DNA from: Streptomyces sp. 3214.6
GTDB lineage: Bacteria > Actinomycetota > Actinomycetes > Streptomycetales > Streptomycetaceae
Assembly (NCBI RefSeq): GCF_900129855.1
Contig: NZ_LT670819.1
Coordinates: forward strand, 3,720,001 to 3,784,000
Length of the DNA: 64,000 nt
Direction: 5' to 3'
Shown: one piece after another, positions 16,592 through 26,166 of the stretch
Position numbering within the stretch: the first letter of the stretch is position 1
How the letters are laid out: each line of letters begins with the position of its first letter
Position numbers and translations under genes: made by a program
Notes under the pieces: generated by a model
Databases searched by the model: none
What the model was told of the DNA's origin: nothing
The model's input: the letters and a program-made list of their open reading frames with translations, nothing else

Positions 16592-18303
16592 GCCGAACCC
16601 CCGTTCCGGCGCGACCGGTTGGTCAGCAGGCGTCCGATCAGCGGCGGTCCGACGACCACCCCGACCAGCAGGACGGCCGACAGCGCCATCAGCGCGGTGC
16701 GCAGCCCGAGGGCGTCGCCGGAGGCGAGGGAGACCGGGGTGGCGGCGACCGAGGTGTCGCCGGTGCCGCCCGCGCCGCCGAGCGCCTCGCCGGTGTCGGG
16801 GTCGACGGCGCCGCCGGTCGTGCCGTTCGTGCCCGCCGTGGCGCCGCCGGTCGAACCGGAACCGCCGGTGGCGCCGGCCGTGCCGCCCGTGGAGCCGACC
16901 GTCGCGCCGGCGCCGCCGGTCGAGCCGGTACCGCCGCTCGCACCCGAGCCGCCCGAGCCGGCCCCGCCGCTACCGCTGGACGTGGTGGGCGTCTTGGCGC
17001 CGCCGGTGCCGGTGACGCACTGGTCGGCGCCCTTCCTGTCGCAGGCCTGCGGGAACGCGGCGTTCTTGGCCAGCAGATTGGTGCCGTCGCTGGAGAACGT
17101 GGGGTTGTTGCACTTGTTGATGTTGATGTGGTCCGTCTCGGCGCCGGGGATCTTGCGCACCTGCTCCATGGCCGCCCGGACCAGGTTGATCGGCAGCGGC
17201 GAGTAGCCGAGCCGGTCGGCCTGCTGCTGGCCCTCGCAGAGGAAGTAGTTGCTGAACGCGCTGAGCGTGGCCCCCTTGGCCTTGGTGAAGCCCATCTCCT
17301 CCTTGGTCGGGACGATCATGTAGCTGTAGCTGGACAGGGGGTAGGTGCGCTTGTCGCCGTAGGTGTAGACCTCGTCCAGGTTCTGCGTGAGGTAGTTCGC
17401 GGAGCGCGGGTCGTTGTTGATTTTGGCCCTGGTCAGGGCGACGGCCACGCTGGAGGCGGTCGGCTCCACGTAGTAGCCGGAGTTGTTGAGGACCTTGACC
17501 ACCGGGAAGCCCGCGTTCCTGGCGTACGAGTACTCGACGTAGGTGATGGCGCCCTCGGCCTGGGGCTGCTTGGTGTAGCCCGCGACGCCGAGCGAGCCGG
17601 ACTGGGCGACGAAACCGGAGCCGGGGATGTTCGGGAAGTACGAGGTCAGACCGCACGGTGTGGGCTTGCCCGCCCGCCGGCAGTAGTCGTTCCACTGAGA
17701 GCTGTGCTGCTTGGACATCCACAGCGTGAACTGCGCGGTCGTACCGGAGCCGTCGGAGCGGACGACCGGGACGATCCGGCGGGCCGGCAGGGCCAGCTTG
17801 GGGTTGTCGGCCTTGATCTCGGCCGCGTTCCACATCGTCAGCCTGCCGGTGAAGATCTTGGACAGGACGTCCCCGGACAGCCGCAGGTTGGTGACCCGCT
17901 GCCCGCCGATCTTCAGGTTGTACATGAACGACGTACCGCCGGCCACGATCGGCATATAGGCGTACTTGCGCTGCGGCGGGGTGTCCGTCGCCCCGAACTC
18001 GGTGAGCCCGTAGGGGATCTCCGAGACGCCGAAGTCGGAGGTGCCGTTCGCGAACTGGGTACGGCCGACCGTCGAGCCCACGGAGGAGTAGTTCACGGTC
18101 ATGCCCTGCTGGCGGACGTTGCGGCGCCACTGCTCGATCGCGTTGGCGCTCCACGTCGAACCGGAGCCGCTGATCTTCACATAACCGGCGGCGAAGGCGC
18201 CCGGCGGGTGCAGCGCGAGCAGCGCGCAGACCAGGGCGACGACCAGCGCCGACGCCTGGTACACACGCGTGGCGCGCGAACGACGGACGGGTGCGGGTAT
18301 CAC
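16588..18303 (-). CDS. PstS-like phosphate-binding protein with C-terminal membrane anchor
   Basis: 571 residues from GTG 18303 after GAGGAG. Signal peptide (about 12-35), then a PstS fold: GSGSTWSANAIEQW near 43, VGSTVGRTQFANGTSDFGVSE near 75-95, and VVRSDGSGTTAQFTLWM near 190, which keeps the Arg, Asp, Ser, Gly and Thr used for phosphate. After residue 435 there is a low-complexity Gly/Ser/Thr/Ala stalk of about 90 residues and a C-terminal TM (about 535-556) with a basic tail. Ordinary PstS proteins are lipoproteins; this one replaces the lipid by a stalk and helix. GTGA overlap with the PstA gene. Confidence 0.88.
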   Translation of the reverse strand: MIPAPVRRSRATRVYQASALVVALVCALLALHPPGAFAAGYVKISGSGSTWSANAIEQWRRNVRQQGMTVNYSSVGSTVGRTQFANGTSDFGVSEIPYGLTEFGATDTPPQRKYAYMPIVAGGTSFMYNLKIGGQRVTNLRLSGDVLSKIFTGRLTMWNAAEIKADNPKLALPARRIVPVVRSDGSGTTAQFTLWMSKQHSSQWNDYCRRAGKPTPCGLTSYFPNIPGSGFVAQSGSLGVAGYTKQPQAEGAITYVEYSYARNAGFPVVKVLNNSGYYVEPTASSVAVALTRAKINNDPRSANYLTQNLDEVYTYGDKRTYPLSSYSYMIVPTKEEMGFTKAKGATLSAFSNYFLCEGQQQADRLGYSPLPINLVRAAMEQVRKIPGAETDHININKCNNPTFSSDGTNLLAKNAAFPQACDRKGADQCVTGTGGAKTPTTSSGSGGAGSGGSGASGGTGSTGGAGATVGSTGGTAGATGGSGSTGGATAGTNGTTGGAVDPDTGEALGGAGGTGDTSVAATPVSLASGDALGLRTALMALSAVLLVGVVVGPPLIGRLLTNRSRRNGGSA

Positions 18304-19655
18304 GTGGTGCTCCTCGTCGATACGGAACTGGCCGTGGAGTCGGTCGATACGGTGGAGGCGCCGACGCCGCCGGGGGCGGTGCCGTCGGTGGCGGTGCGTG
18401 CGGCGAAGCGCTGCGCGTCCCGGCGGGACGCCCTGACCCGGCGGTGTTCCTGACGGCGGGTCAGCTTGCCCGGTCCGCGCCCGCCGATGACGCGGGCGAT
18501 CACGAACAGGACGAGCACCAGCACCAGAAGAACCGCCGCGGTGCCGAAACCGCGGGCGATGTAGGTCGGTTCGGGGGACTTGACGAGCTCGAACGCGGCC
18601 AGCGGCAGCGACACCATCGGGTCCTGGAGCGGATTGGTGTTGAGCTCCGCGGTGAAACCGGCGGTCAGCAGCACCGGCGAGGTCTCGCCCACGCCGCGCG
18701 CGGTGCCCAGGATGACGGCCGTGGTCAGCCCGGAGCGGGAGGTGGGCAGCACCACGTGCCAGACGGTGCGCCAGCGCGAGGTGCCGAGCGCGTAGGACGC
18801 CTCCCGCAGCGTGCCGGGGACCAGCCGGATCACCACGTCCGAGGCGCGGATGATGATCGGCAGCATCATCACGGAGATCGCGAGCGCGGCGGCGAGACCG
18901 GACCGGTCGAAGCCGAGCCCCAGGATGATCGTCGCGTAGATGAACAGGCCTGCCACGATGGACGGCAACGCCGTCATCGCCTCGACGATGGTGCGCACGA
19001 ACCGGCTGAAGGCGCCCGGGACCTCGTTGAGGAAGACCGCGCACACCAGCCCGGTCGGGATGCAGATCACCAGGGCGATGGAGATCTGCCACAGCGTGCC
19101 GACGATCGCGTGCAGGATGCCGCCGACGGCCAGCGGCTCCACCGGACCGGCGTCGGCCATCGACTGTGTGTAGAAGTTCAGGTGCGGCAGCGCCTCGCGG
19201 CCCTCGTACAGGGTGTAGACGACCACGAACGCGAGTGCGGCGAGCATCACCAGGCCGAGACTCTGGACGACGACGGCGGCCACCCGGTCGCGGACGGCGG
19301 GACCGTCCTCGTCGAAGGAGACGAGCAGCGCGTAGAAGCCGACGAAGAGCACGTAGGCGATGACCAGGAAGCCCAGCGTGCCGTTGAACGGCAGCAGCCG
19401 CTCGAACATCAGCCATGTCACGGCAAGGGCCGCGGCACCCGCGCCCAGCAGCGCGTACACGTCGGTGGCATGCAGCGTGGACAGGTTCCGACGCGAGTCC
19501 ACACGCATCGCCAGACCCCCGCCCCGCCGCACGGCCAGCACAGTGCCCGAAGCGGCGGGATCCGGTGCGCGGTCCGGTGCGCGGTCCGGCACGGGATCCG
19601 GTGCGGAGTCCGGGTTCTGGTCGCCGGGGGGGCTCTGTTCGGCGGTGAGGGTCAT
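18300..19655 (-). CDS. pstA: PstA-like ABC transporter permease
   Basis: 451 residues. A charged Asp/Pro/Ala-rich N-terminal extension (about 1-60, with repeated PDRAPD) precedes two or three extra hydrophobic segments, then the six-helix PstA permease core (from about 160). The EAA loop reads REASYALGTSRWRTVWHVVLP, which contacts PstB. The cytosolic C-terminus is Thr/Ser-rich (STDSTASSVSTRSTT). It is longer than the usual 280-300 residue PstA because of both extensions. It lies 13 nt after the PstC stop. Confidence 0.9.
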   Translation of the reverse strand: MTLTAEQSPPGDQNPDSAPDPVPDRAPDRAPDPAASGTVLAVRRGGGLAMRVDSRRNLSTLHATDVYALLGAGAAALAVTWLMFERLLPFNGTLGFLVIAYVLFVGFYALLVSFDEDGPAVRDRVAAVVVQSLGLVMLAALAFVVVYTLYEGREALPHLNFYTQSMADAGPVEPLAVGGILHAIVGTLWQISIALVICIPTGLVCAVFLNEVPGAFSRFVRTIVEAMTALPSIVAGLFIYATIILGLGFDRSGLAAALAISVMMLPIIIRASDVVIRLVPGTLREASYALGTSRWRTVWHVVLPTSRSGLTTAVILGTARGVGETSPVLLTAGFTAELNTNPLQDPMVSLPLAAFELVKSPEPTYIARGFGTAAVLLVLVLVLFVIARVIGGRGPGKLTRRQEHRRVRASRRDAQRFAARTATDGTAPGGVGASTVSTDSTASSVSTRSTT

Positions 19656-19668
19656 CGGCCCGTTCTCC

Positions 19669-20685
19669 TCAGGAGTCGCTCGTCGCGCCGGAGCGGCTGC
19701 GGGCGACGATCGACGAAGCGGCGAAGTTGACGACGAGGGTCATCAGGAAGAGCGCGAGGCCGGCGGCCATCAGCGCCGACATGCCGAGGTCGGTGGCCTC
19801 GCCGTAGCGCAGGGCGATCAGCGAGGAGACCGAGCTGGTGCCGTTCTGCAGGATGTGCGGCTGGATCGCGAAGACCGGCGAGATGATCAGGTAGACGGCG
19901 ATGGTCTCGCCGAGCGCCCGGCCCAGACCCAACATGGTGCCGCCGATCATGCCGCCCTTACCGAAGGGCAGGACGACGCTGCGGATCATGCCCCAGCGGT
20001 GGGCGCCGAGCGCGTACGCGCCCTCCCGCTCGCCGACCGGAGCCTGCGAGAAAACCTCCCGCACCACCGAGCAGATGATGGGCGCGACCATCAGGGAGAC
20101 GACGATGCCGGCGATGAAGGTGGAGGAGGTGAAGACCGTCGCGGTGGCGAGCGGGTCCCGCGGATCGGCGCCGTCGACCTCGAACAGCGGGATCCACCCG
20201 AAGTACGTCGAGATCCAGCGCGCCACGGTGACCACGTGCCCCTGGAAGAAGAACAGGCCCCACAACCCGTAGACCACGGACGGCACGGCGGCCATCAGGT
20301 CGACGACGCTGATGAGGGTCTGTCGCAGGCGCGGCGGCGCGTACTCGGAGATGTAGAGCGCGGTGCCGATGGCCAGCGGAACGGCGAACACGATGGCGAC
20401 CAGCGCGATCAGGATGGTTCCGACGAGCACGGCGGCGATGCCGAAGTTACCGCCCTCGGGCTCCCACGCCTCGGTGGTGACGAAGTCCCACTTCGCGACC
20501 GACAGCGCCTGCCAGGCCCGGTACGTCAGAAACCCGCCGACGAGCAGCATGATCGCGAGGACCAGGGCGCCGCCCCCGCGCAGGATGCCCCGGAACACCC
20601 GGTCGGGCATGCCCTGGTCGGGATACAGGCGTCTGGGAGGGTCGTCCGCCGCAGCCGCGGATCGCTCGATGATTCGCGTCGTCAC
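19669..20685 (-). CDS. pstC: PstC-like ABC transporter permease
   Basis: 338 residues if started at GTG 20685 (VTTRIIERSAAA); an in-frame start at 20757 would add 24 residues. Six TM helices; typical PstC segments AVPSVVYGLWGLFFF and the EAA loop GAYALGAHRWGMIRSVVLPFGKGG are present. First gene of the cluster. The upstream gap holds two PHO-box-like 11-mers beginning GTTCAC (see separate entry). Ribosome binding site is weak. Expected to pair with the PstA-like protein as the membrane channel. Confidence 0.9.
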   Translation of the reverse strand: MTTRIIERSAAAADDPPRRLYPDQGMPDRVFRGILRGGGALVLAIMLLVGGFLTYRAWQALSVAKWDFVTTEAWEPEGGNFGIAAVLVGTILIALVAIVFAVPLAIGTALYISEYAPPRLRQTLISVVDLMAAVPSVVYGLWGLFFFQGHVVTVARWISTYFGWIPLFEVDGADPRDPLATATVFTSSTFIAGIVVSLMVAPIICSVVREVFSQAPVGEREGAYALGAHRWGMIRSVVLPFGKGGMIGGTMLGLGRALGETIAVYLIISPVFAIQPHILQNGTSSVSSLIALRYGEATDLGMSALMAAGLALFLMTLVVNFAASSIVARSRSGATSDS

Positions 20686-20715
20686 ACGTGACGACACTTC
20701 TGAGGTGTGATGGAC

Positions 20716-20737
20716 ACGCGCGGACCTGAATGTGAAC
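20716..20737 (-). promoter_or_regulatory. weak PHO-box-like direct repeat before pstC
   Basis: On the minus strand GTTCACATTCA is followed directly by GGTCCGCGCGT, two 11-nt units resembling the Streptomyces PhoP direct-repeat unit (G-G/T-TCA...). A further GTTCACGTCAA lies at 20767-20777. The second unit matches poorly, so PhoP control is only suggested. Confidence 0.25.
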
Positions 20738-20804
20738 GAGACGCCCCCGCGAGGCAACTTCCGATGTTGACGTGAACGCGGCGAGAGATGGGCCGGTGGA
20801 AGGG

Positions 20805-20836
20805 TGCGGGACTGGGCCTCCTGGCCCAGTCCCGCA
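20805..20836 (-). terminator. terminator hairpin after the DUF1508-like gene
   Basis: TGCGGGACTGGGCC and GGCCCAGTCCCGCA form a perfect 14-bp stem with a 4-nt loop, about 70 nt beyond the stop at 20909. Confidence 0.7.
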
Positions 20837-20908
20837 TCCCCATGCGAACGCTGGACCCTCAGCCCGACCAGTCCGCCGCGCCCGTCACGCCCGCCCTGCC
20901 CGTGCGGC

Positions 20909-21295
20909 TCATTCGCCGTCCCCCCACGGGATCGCCGCGCCCGACCCGAGTTCGGTCAGCAGCGCCCGGAAACGCTCATAGGCGGCCTGGCACGTCGAGT
21001 GCCGTTCATAGGCCCGCGAGGACACGGCCACGGTGCCGCCGGCGGGATCACGTAACCGCCAGACCCACCCGCTGCCCTCCGAGGTGTGGTGCACCGCGCC
21101 GGTCAGTTTCCCCACGTCCGTGCACATCCGCTCGAACCCGGCCCGGCACTCCCCGTAGTCCCGGTACGTCCTCGCGGCCACGGCGATCACCCGCCCGTTC
21201 GTGGCAGTGAGCCGCCACGAATAAGTGCCGTCTGCACCTATGTCTATTTGACAGCGCGTGCCGGGTGCGGCCGCGCCCCCCATTCTTGCCGACAT
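20909..21295 (-). CDS. DUF1508 (YegP-like) family protein
   Basis: 128 residues from ATG 21295 (MSARMGGAAAPGTRC), with AGGAG 9 nt upstream; a longer start at 21334 exists. Two tandem imperfect repeats are visible, each W-R-L followed by N/D-G-x-V/T-[IV]-A-V-[AS] and a Y-C-x-x-x-[FY] segment (WRLTATNGRVIAVAARTY...CRAGF and WRLRDPAGGTVAVSSRAY...CQAAY). This is the DUF1508 beta-rich repeat pattern. Function unknown. Followed by a strong hairpin. Confidence 0.65.
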   Translation of the reverse strand: MSARMGGAAAPGTRCQIDIGADGTYSWRLTATNGRVIAVAARTYRDYGECRAGFERMCTDVGKLTGAVHHTSEGSGWVWRLRDPAGGTVAVSSRAYERHSTCQAAYERFRALLTELGSGAAIPWGDGE

Positions 21296-21690
21296 CCATC
21301 CCCACTCCTGTATCCCCATATCAGGAAGCCGCACGATTCGGCGCTGATTCGCCGGTCGTGCGGCACACGCAGGCTAGTGAGAGCGAAGAGACAGGAGATC
21401 AACAGCTTCGACACTTTTCACTCTAAAGTTGCCCCTCGTTCACACGTCGATCGACAGAAACCGACAGGAGTAGGCGGATTCCCGCGTCGGACCCAACAGT
21501 CAGCACACCTAGGACCTGTCCTAGGTGGTCGCCAGGTCCGCTGATATTCGGGTCGAATTTACCCTTCGGCTTTCCTATAATTCGACCGATCTGAATTCCC
21601 GCGGCAACGAGTACGCTGCACACGCCAATTCGCTACCGCCGCAGGTAAATGGACCAGCGCGGCATTCACACATCACCTTGGGGAATTCGC

Positions 21691-22458
21691 ATGCGCATGT
21701 ACTCCGCCGTCGCCGCCGCGTGCGGCGTCGTTGCCCTGTCCGCCCTCGCCGTTCCCGCCGCGCACGCCGACGAGAGGTTCGGCGACACCGACATCACGGG
21801 GGTGGTCGTGAACCACGGCGAACCCGTCGTCGTCGGCACGAGCGCGAGAACCGTCATCGTCGAGGTCACCGCGACCGACCCGTCCGGCCTCGACCAGATC
21901 AACGCCACCCTCTACCACGGCTCGTTCGAAGCCCCGGACGCCGCCGTGGCCTCCGAGGCGGCCTGCGCCGCGACGACCGACACCACCAGCACCTGCACCC
22001 TGACCTTCACCCTCGCCCCCGGCGCCGTCCCGGCCACCGACGCGCAGGCCGGCGCCTGGAACGTCAGCGCCTATGCGATCGCGCCGGACAGCGACGCCGT
22101 CTTCCTGGACTCCGCGGCCACCTTCAGCGTGCGGCGCGACACCCAGGTGACCGTCGCCGCCACGCCCCAGCGCGTCAGACGGGGGCGCAGCCTCACCATC
22201 ACCGGCGACCTTCGCAATGCCGGCTGGGCGACCGGCGTCCCCGTCCCCGCCCCGGCCGGACAACCCGTGGAGCTGCAGTTCCGCCCGAAGGGCAGCAGCG
22301 CCTACTGCACCGTGAAGACCGTCCGGACGGCCGCCGACGGCACCCTCTCCACCACCCTGCGCGCGTACGCCGACGGCTTCTACCGCTGGTCCTACGCCGG
22401 CACGGCGACCACCGCGGCCGCGGTCTCCCCGGGCGCCTTCGTGGACGTCGTCGGCTGA
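21691..22458 (+). CDS. secreted protein of unknown function
   Basis: About 255 residues from ATG 21691, after TTGGGGAA. A Sec signal peptide (MRMYSAVAAACGVVALSALAVPAAHA) is clear, with cleavage near residue 26. The mature part (about 230 residues) looks like two beta-sandwich modules: residues 35-150 with one likely disulfide (CAATTDTTSTC) and a second after RRDTQVTVAATPQRVRRGRSLTITGDL, which resembles Ig-like calcium-binding or cell-surface modules. It is convergent with the TnpB-like pseudogene. No enzymatic motif recognised. Confidence 0.7.
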   Translation: MRMYSAVAAACGVVALSALAVPAAHADERFGDTDITGVVVNHGEPVVVGTSARTVIVEVTATDPSGLDQINATLYHGSFEAPDAAVASEAACAATTDTTSTCTLTFTLAPGAVPATDAQAGAWNVSAYAIAPDSDAVFLDSAATFSVRRDTQVTVAATPQRVRRGRSLTITGDLRNAGWATGVPVPAPAGQPVELQFRPKGSSAYCTVKTVRTAADGTLSTTLRAYADGFYRWSYAGTATTAAAVSPGAFVDVVG

Positions 22459-22491
22459 CACCCGAAGCCCCTCGTGCGCCGGGCACCGTTC

Positions 22492-24125
22492 CTAATCAGT
22501 GAGCAGGAGTGAGTCTTGGACCCATGCCTGGTCACTGCGGACATCCCGAACGGTTTTGGATGTCCTGGTCGCCCGCGTTCGCTCCGCACCCGGCAACACG
22601 GATCGTGTCCGTGGTCCGGGGATGCGGGGGCGGGTTTCCTCGCGCCCCGGGGTGCCCGGTCGGGCCTGGACGGTCCGATGCCCCTGCTCATCACTCCGGT
22701 GAGCAGGGGGCGGTGCCGTCCGACGCCGGATCGGGTGCCCCAGGGCGCGTCTGCCGATCGCCACCGCTGCCGCGTCGTGGCGAGAGGGCTTCCTGGTCTT
22801 GCTGGTGAGGGGTTTGTGCCAGTGCTGGGCACCCCAGCGGCTGGTGTAGGCGGGGTCGACGGCGACGATGGTGATGCCGAGTTCGGCAGCCATCGACACC
22901 AGGCGGGCCCGCAGCCTGGCTACAGGCATGCCGGAGATGAGATTGCGGAACTTCCTTCGGCGGCCGTGCTTCTCGCGCGTCTTGTCCGCAGTGAAGTCGA
23001 GGTCTTCGACCGCGATCGCGAGGCCGTGGCGCTTGGCCCAGTGCAGCAGGCGGATGAGGGCGTGCCGGATCTGGGCGTCGCGGTGGCTTGCGGTGCCGGA
23101 CAGGTCGTAGCCGAATCGCAGGGGCCGGCCGACGGGGTTGCCGTGGACGTCGAGCGGCCAGGCGGCCAGGTGGTCGGCGTTGGTGTCGACACCGACCAGG
23201 CCGCCTGCGCGGGCTGCCGCCAGGGGCACGGTCTTCACCGGGGGGATGGTCCACGAGGCGGTGAGGCACCAGCGCCCGCGTGCGGTGTCTTCGTGGATAC
23301 GGTAGGCGACGGCCCGGTTCGCGGTGACACGGTCGCGCCACTGCTCACCCCGGTGCGTGAAGGCCACCCGAGCGGCGAGGACGTACCGGCCGTGAGGGGC
23401 GTTGGCCAGATGCGCCAAAGGGCCGGGGAGCTTGAGGGAGACCTCACCGTCAGGGGTGACGCGGATGGTCTCGTTGCCGAACCGCTTCCCGGACTCGCCG
23501 TCGGCCTGAAGGAACCGGCGCCCGGCCCGCCACCGGATGCGCCACTGCTCCTCGGTGAGCTGGGCGGCCCCTAAGCGGTGGCGGCTGTTCAGTAACCGCT
23601 TCCCGCCCCGCACCACCTGTACGACCGCGGCCTCACGATCGGCCCGCGCCGCATCCAGCCGGTCGGTGAGCACATGCAGGCGCGGGTCTTGGCGAACCAC
23701 TCCTGCCTGCTGTGATAGCCGCCCAGAGCCCGCTTGCCGCCCTTCTCTCCGAGGGGGAGGCACAACCGGTGCCTGATCGTCGCGATGCCCGCTTCCAGGC
23801 TCTGGACGTGGGCGAGCTGGCCGCGCCGGGCGAGCGCCCACTGGTCGTGGGTGGCCTTGGTGATGCCGCCCGCCCAGCGGGAGGAGGATTCCTCGGTCAG
23901 GGCTCGCTTGCGCTCGGCCCACTGGCTGGTGTCATGGTCCAGCCCGGCCGCGCACCGTGCCTTCAGATCCCGGGAGGCGAGCGAGCCCAGATGGTCACCG
24001 ACCAGACGCAGAACCTTCTCGTCCCGGGCAGTCGGCTGCTTGAGCCGGTCACGGACCGCGACACCGGACGGGCCCACAGCGACGAACGGTGCCGCCATCT
24101 CCCGCAGCCCGCCCATCCCCACCAC
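22492..24125 (-). pseudogene. TnpB-like (IS200/IS605-type accessory) transposase, frameshifted
   Basis: Two overlapping reading frames make one protein: the N-terminal part (24125 to about 23681: MAAPFVAVGPSGVAVRDRLKQ ... SRQEWFAKTR) and the C-terminal part (about 23681 to 22492: RLHVLTDRLDAARAD ... DSLLLTD). They join at 23681-23690, where restoring one C gives KTRRLHVLTDR. RuvC-like acidic residues are present: GVDTNADHLA, AVEDLDF and SRHDAAAVAIG. The zinc-ribbon Cys pairs normal in TnpB after AYTS are missing (YTSRWGAQHW). The shift probably inactivates it. Element ends and an associated guide RNA were not identified. Confidence 0.8.
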
Positions 24126-24422
24126 CGCCCCTCACCGCGTTGGCTGGTAAACCCTCACCACGCCCAACGACCCCCACCGGCAAAGGTCACACATTCGACC
24201 AAGGAACCTTCGTTCACCTCCCATGCAGTCGCGCGTGCCGCAGACCGGACACTCACTCATGTGCGCCAGAACACGCCTGTGCGCAGTCAACTGCCAGCAG
24301 TTCACAACCCCTCAGGGCATCCCTTACGGCCCTTACGGGAGGCCCGGCGCCAAGAACAAGCGGCCGACAGCCCTCACCCCAGGAGAACCCGGCAACCGCC
24401 ACACCACGAGAACCCGCGACCC

Positions 24423-26147
24423 TCACGGCAGGAGGAACACCGCCGCCGCACCCAGCGCCCCGATGACGACCCCCAGCGGCCACAGCGCCCGCCCGCGCTG
24501 CCGCTCGTCGGCCTCGCCGACGGGCCGTACCGCCGGGTCCCGCCACATCGCGGTGATCTCGGCGGCCGTCCGTTCGTACGGGTGCAACACGCCGAGCCCG
24601 CGCTCCAGCCCCCGCCAGCGGGGCGAGGCCACCCGCCACTCCTCGAACGAGGCCTGCCTGCCACGTATCCGCAGCCGCACGCCCTCGCACTCGACGGCCC
24701 TGATGTCCGCCCAGGCCAGGTGCCGGGTCCCCCGCAGCCCGTTGAACCACAGGCCCGCCCGGTCTGCGGTGACCCGCCACAGGAGTCGCCGCGGCCCCAT
24801 CAGGGCGGCGACCAGGGTCAGGCAGAGGCCGGACACGTCCCGCCACCACCCGGCGTCGTCCCAGTAGAACGCGAGGAACAGCACTACCAGCACGACGGCG
24901 AACCAGTCCGCCCACCCGGCCCGCCACCGCCGTACCCTCACGGCCGTCTCCAGGCCGCCCCGGTCGGCGACGACAGCGGCGGCGAAGGCGGCAGCAGCCC
25001 CGTGCCGCTCCTCCAGACGGGCCTCCCGGGCGGCCTTCGCCCGCTCGCCCCTCGCCCACCGCCGGAAAGAGGCCTCGGTCATCGGCCGCACCGGCCCCAG
25101 TGACGTCTCCACGACGGGCGGTCGTCCGGCCTTCGCCGCGGCGGCGAGGAACACGACCTCGGCGCCGTCGTAGGGCACCCCGTACAGCACGGCCTCCCGC
25201 AGCGGCCCGACGCGCTCGGCGTCGACCCGCTCGATCAGCTCCCGAAGCTCAGCGTCGTCCTCGTCACCCCCGTCAACCTCGACATCACCGCCCTCGCCAC
25301 CGCCACTGCCCTTGGCCGGCGCCCCTCCGAGGGCGGCCGTCGAGACCGTGAACAGGGGCCGCCGGGCGGTGAGGTCGTCGGCGGCGAAGACCTCCGTCTC
25401 GGCGTCGGCGTTCTCGCGCACGAGCACGCGCAGCGCCGGGACGGGCGCCCGGCGCAGGTTGGCGGCCCGGCGGCGGCCCAGGGCCGCGGAGAGCAGCATG
25501 GTGAGGCCGACCCCGGCGAGGCACCAGCCCGCGGCCGGTACCCCCTGCCGGTCGCCGGCCCCGTCCCAGAGGCCGCCGGTGGCATGGAGCACCCCACCGG
25601 CGGCGACCGTGCCGAGCCCGCTCCACATCAGGAAGGTGCCGCGCGGCGAACGCCCGGCCATGCCCTCCGGCGCCCCGGCGGTCACGCCCCCGGCGGCCGC
25701 CAGGCCCGCCGCCCGCTGCCGCCGTCGCGCCGCCAGCCGCAGGCAGCCGGCCGCCCAGACGCCCGCCAGCCCGGCCACGAACCCCAGCCGCACGGCCAGG
25801 GACAACTCGTCCCCCGCCACCAGCACCACGACCGCGGCGACGGGCGCCAGGACCACGGCAGCCTCGGGACGCAGCACCAGCCACACGAGATGCAGGGTCA
25901 CCAGGGCGGCACCCCACCCGGGCAGCGCGCCCTGTTCGCCCAGCAGACCGGCCCCGGCCACGGCGGCGACCGGCAGCGCCACGAACACCGACGCCCGCGC
26001 CCGCACCGGAATCCAGCGCGGAGGCAGCGCCCGCGTCCAGCGCCGCGCCGCCTCACCGTCCCAGGCCACGCACCCGTCGGGCGCCGCCGACCCGGCCGGC
26101 AACCGCAGAACCCCAGCGGGCAGAACCTCGCCAGAACGCGAACTCAC
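24423..26147 (-). CDS. large membrane protein with C-terminal PH-like domain
   Basis: 574 residues. About six to eight hydrophobic segments in the first 240 residues, a central acidic linker (GGDVEVDGGDEDDAELRELIERVD, about 295-315), a helical region rich in Ala/Arg, two more TM segments near 420-460, and then a PH/bPH2-like beta domain (LWRVTADRAGLWFNGLRGTRHLAWADI) and a last TM. It starts 19 nt after the stop of the smaller PH-domain gene, so both are one operon. No defined function. Confidence 0.7.
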   Translation of the reverse strand: MSSRSGEVLPAGVLRLPAGSAAPDGCVAWDGEAARRWTRALPPRWIPVRARASVFVALPVAAVAGAGLLGEQGALPGWGAALVTLHLVWLVLRPEAAVVLAPVAAVVVLVAGDELSLAVRLGFVAGLAGVWAAGCLRLAARRRQRAAGLAAAGGVTAGAPEGMAGRSPRGTFLMWSGLGTVAAGGVLHATGGLWDGAGDRQGVPAAGWCLAGVGLTMLLSAALGRRRAANLRRAPVPALRVLVRENADAETEVFAADDLTARRPLFTVSTAALGGAPAKGSGGGEGGDVEVDGGDEDDAELRELIERVDAERVGPLREAVLYGVPYDGAEVVFLAAAAKAGRPPVVETSLGPVRPMTEASFRRWARGERAKAAREARLEERHGAAAAFAAAVVADRGGLETAVRVRRWRAGWADWFAVVLVVLFLAFYWDDAGWWRDVSGLCLTLVAALMGPRRLLWRVTADRAGLWFNGLRGTRHLAWADIRAVECEGVRLRIRGRQASFEEWRVASPRWRGLERGLGVLHPYERTAAEITAMWRDPAVRPVGEADERQRGRALWPLGVVIGALGAAAVFLLP

Positions 26148-26166
26148 CGTCTCCCCCCTCCCGGCC

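Noticed and set aside
20716..20777. Strong PHO box for the pst-like cluster
   Set aside because: Only the GTTCAC halves match; the direct-repeat register is poor, so kept as a weak site only.
24126..24422. Gene in the gap before the PH-domain protein
   Set aside because: Only short Arg/Pro/Thr-rich frames without start signals; direct copies of CCTTACGG seen but no feature supported.
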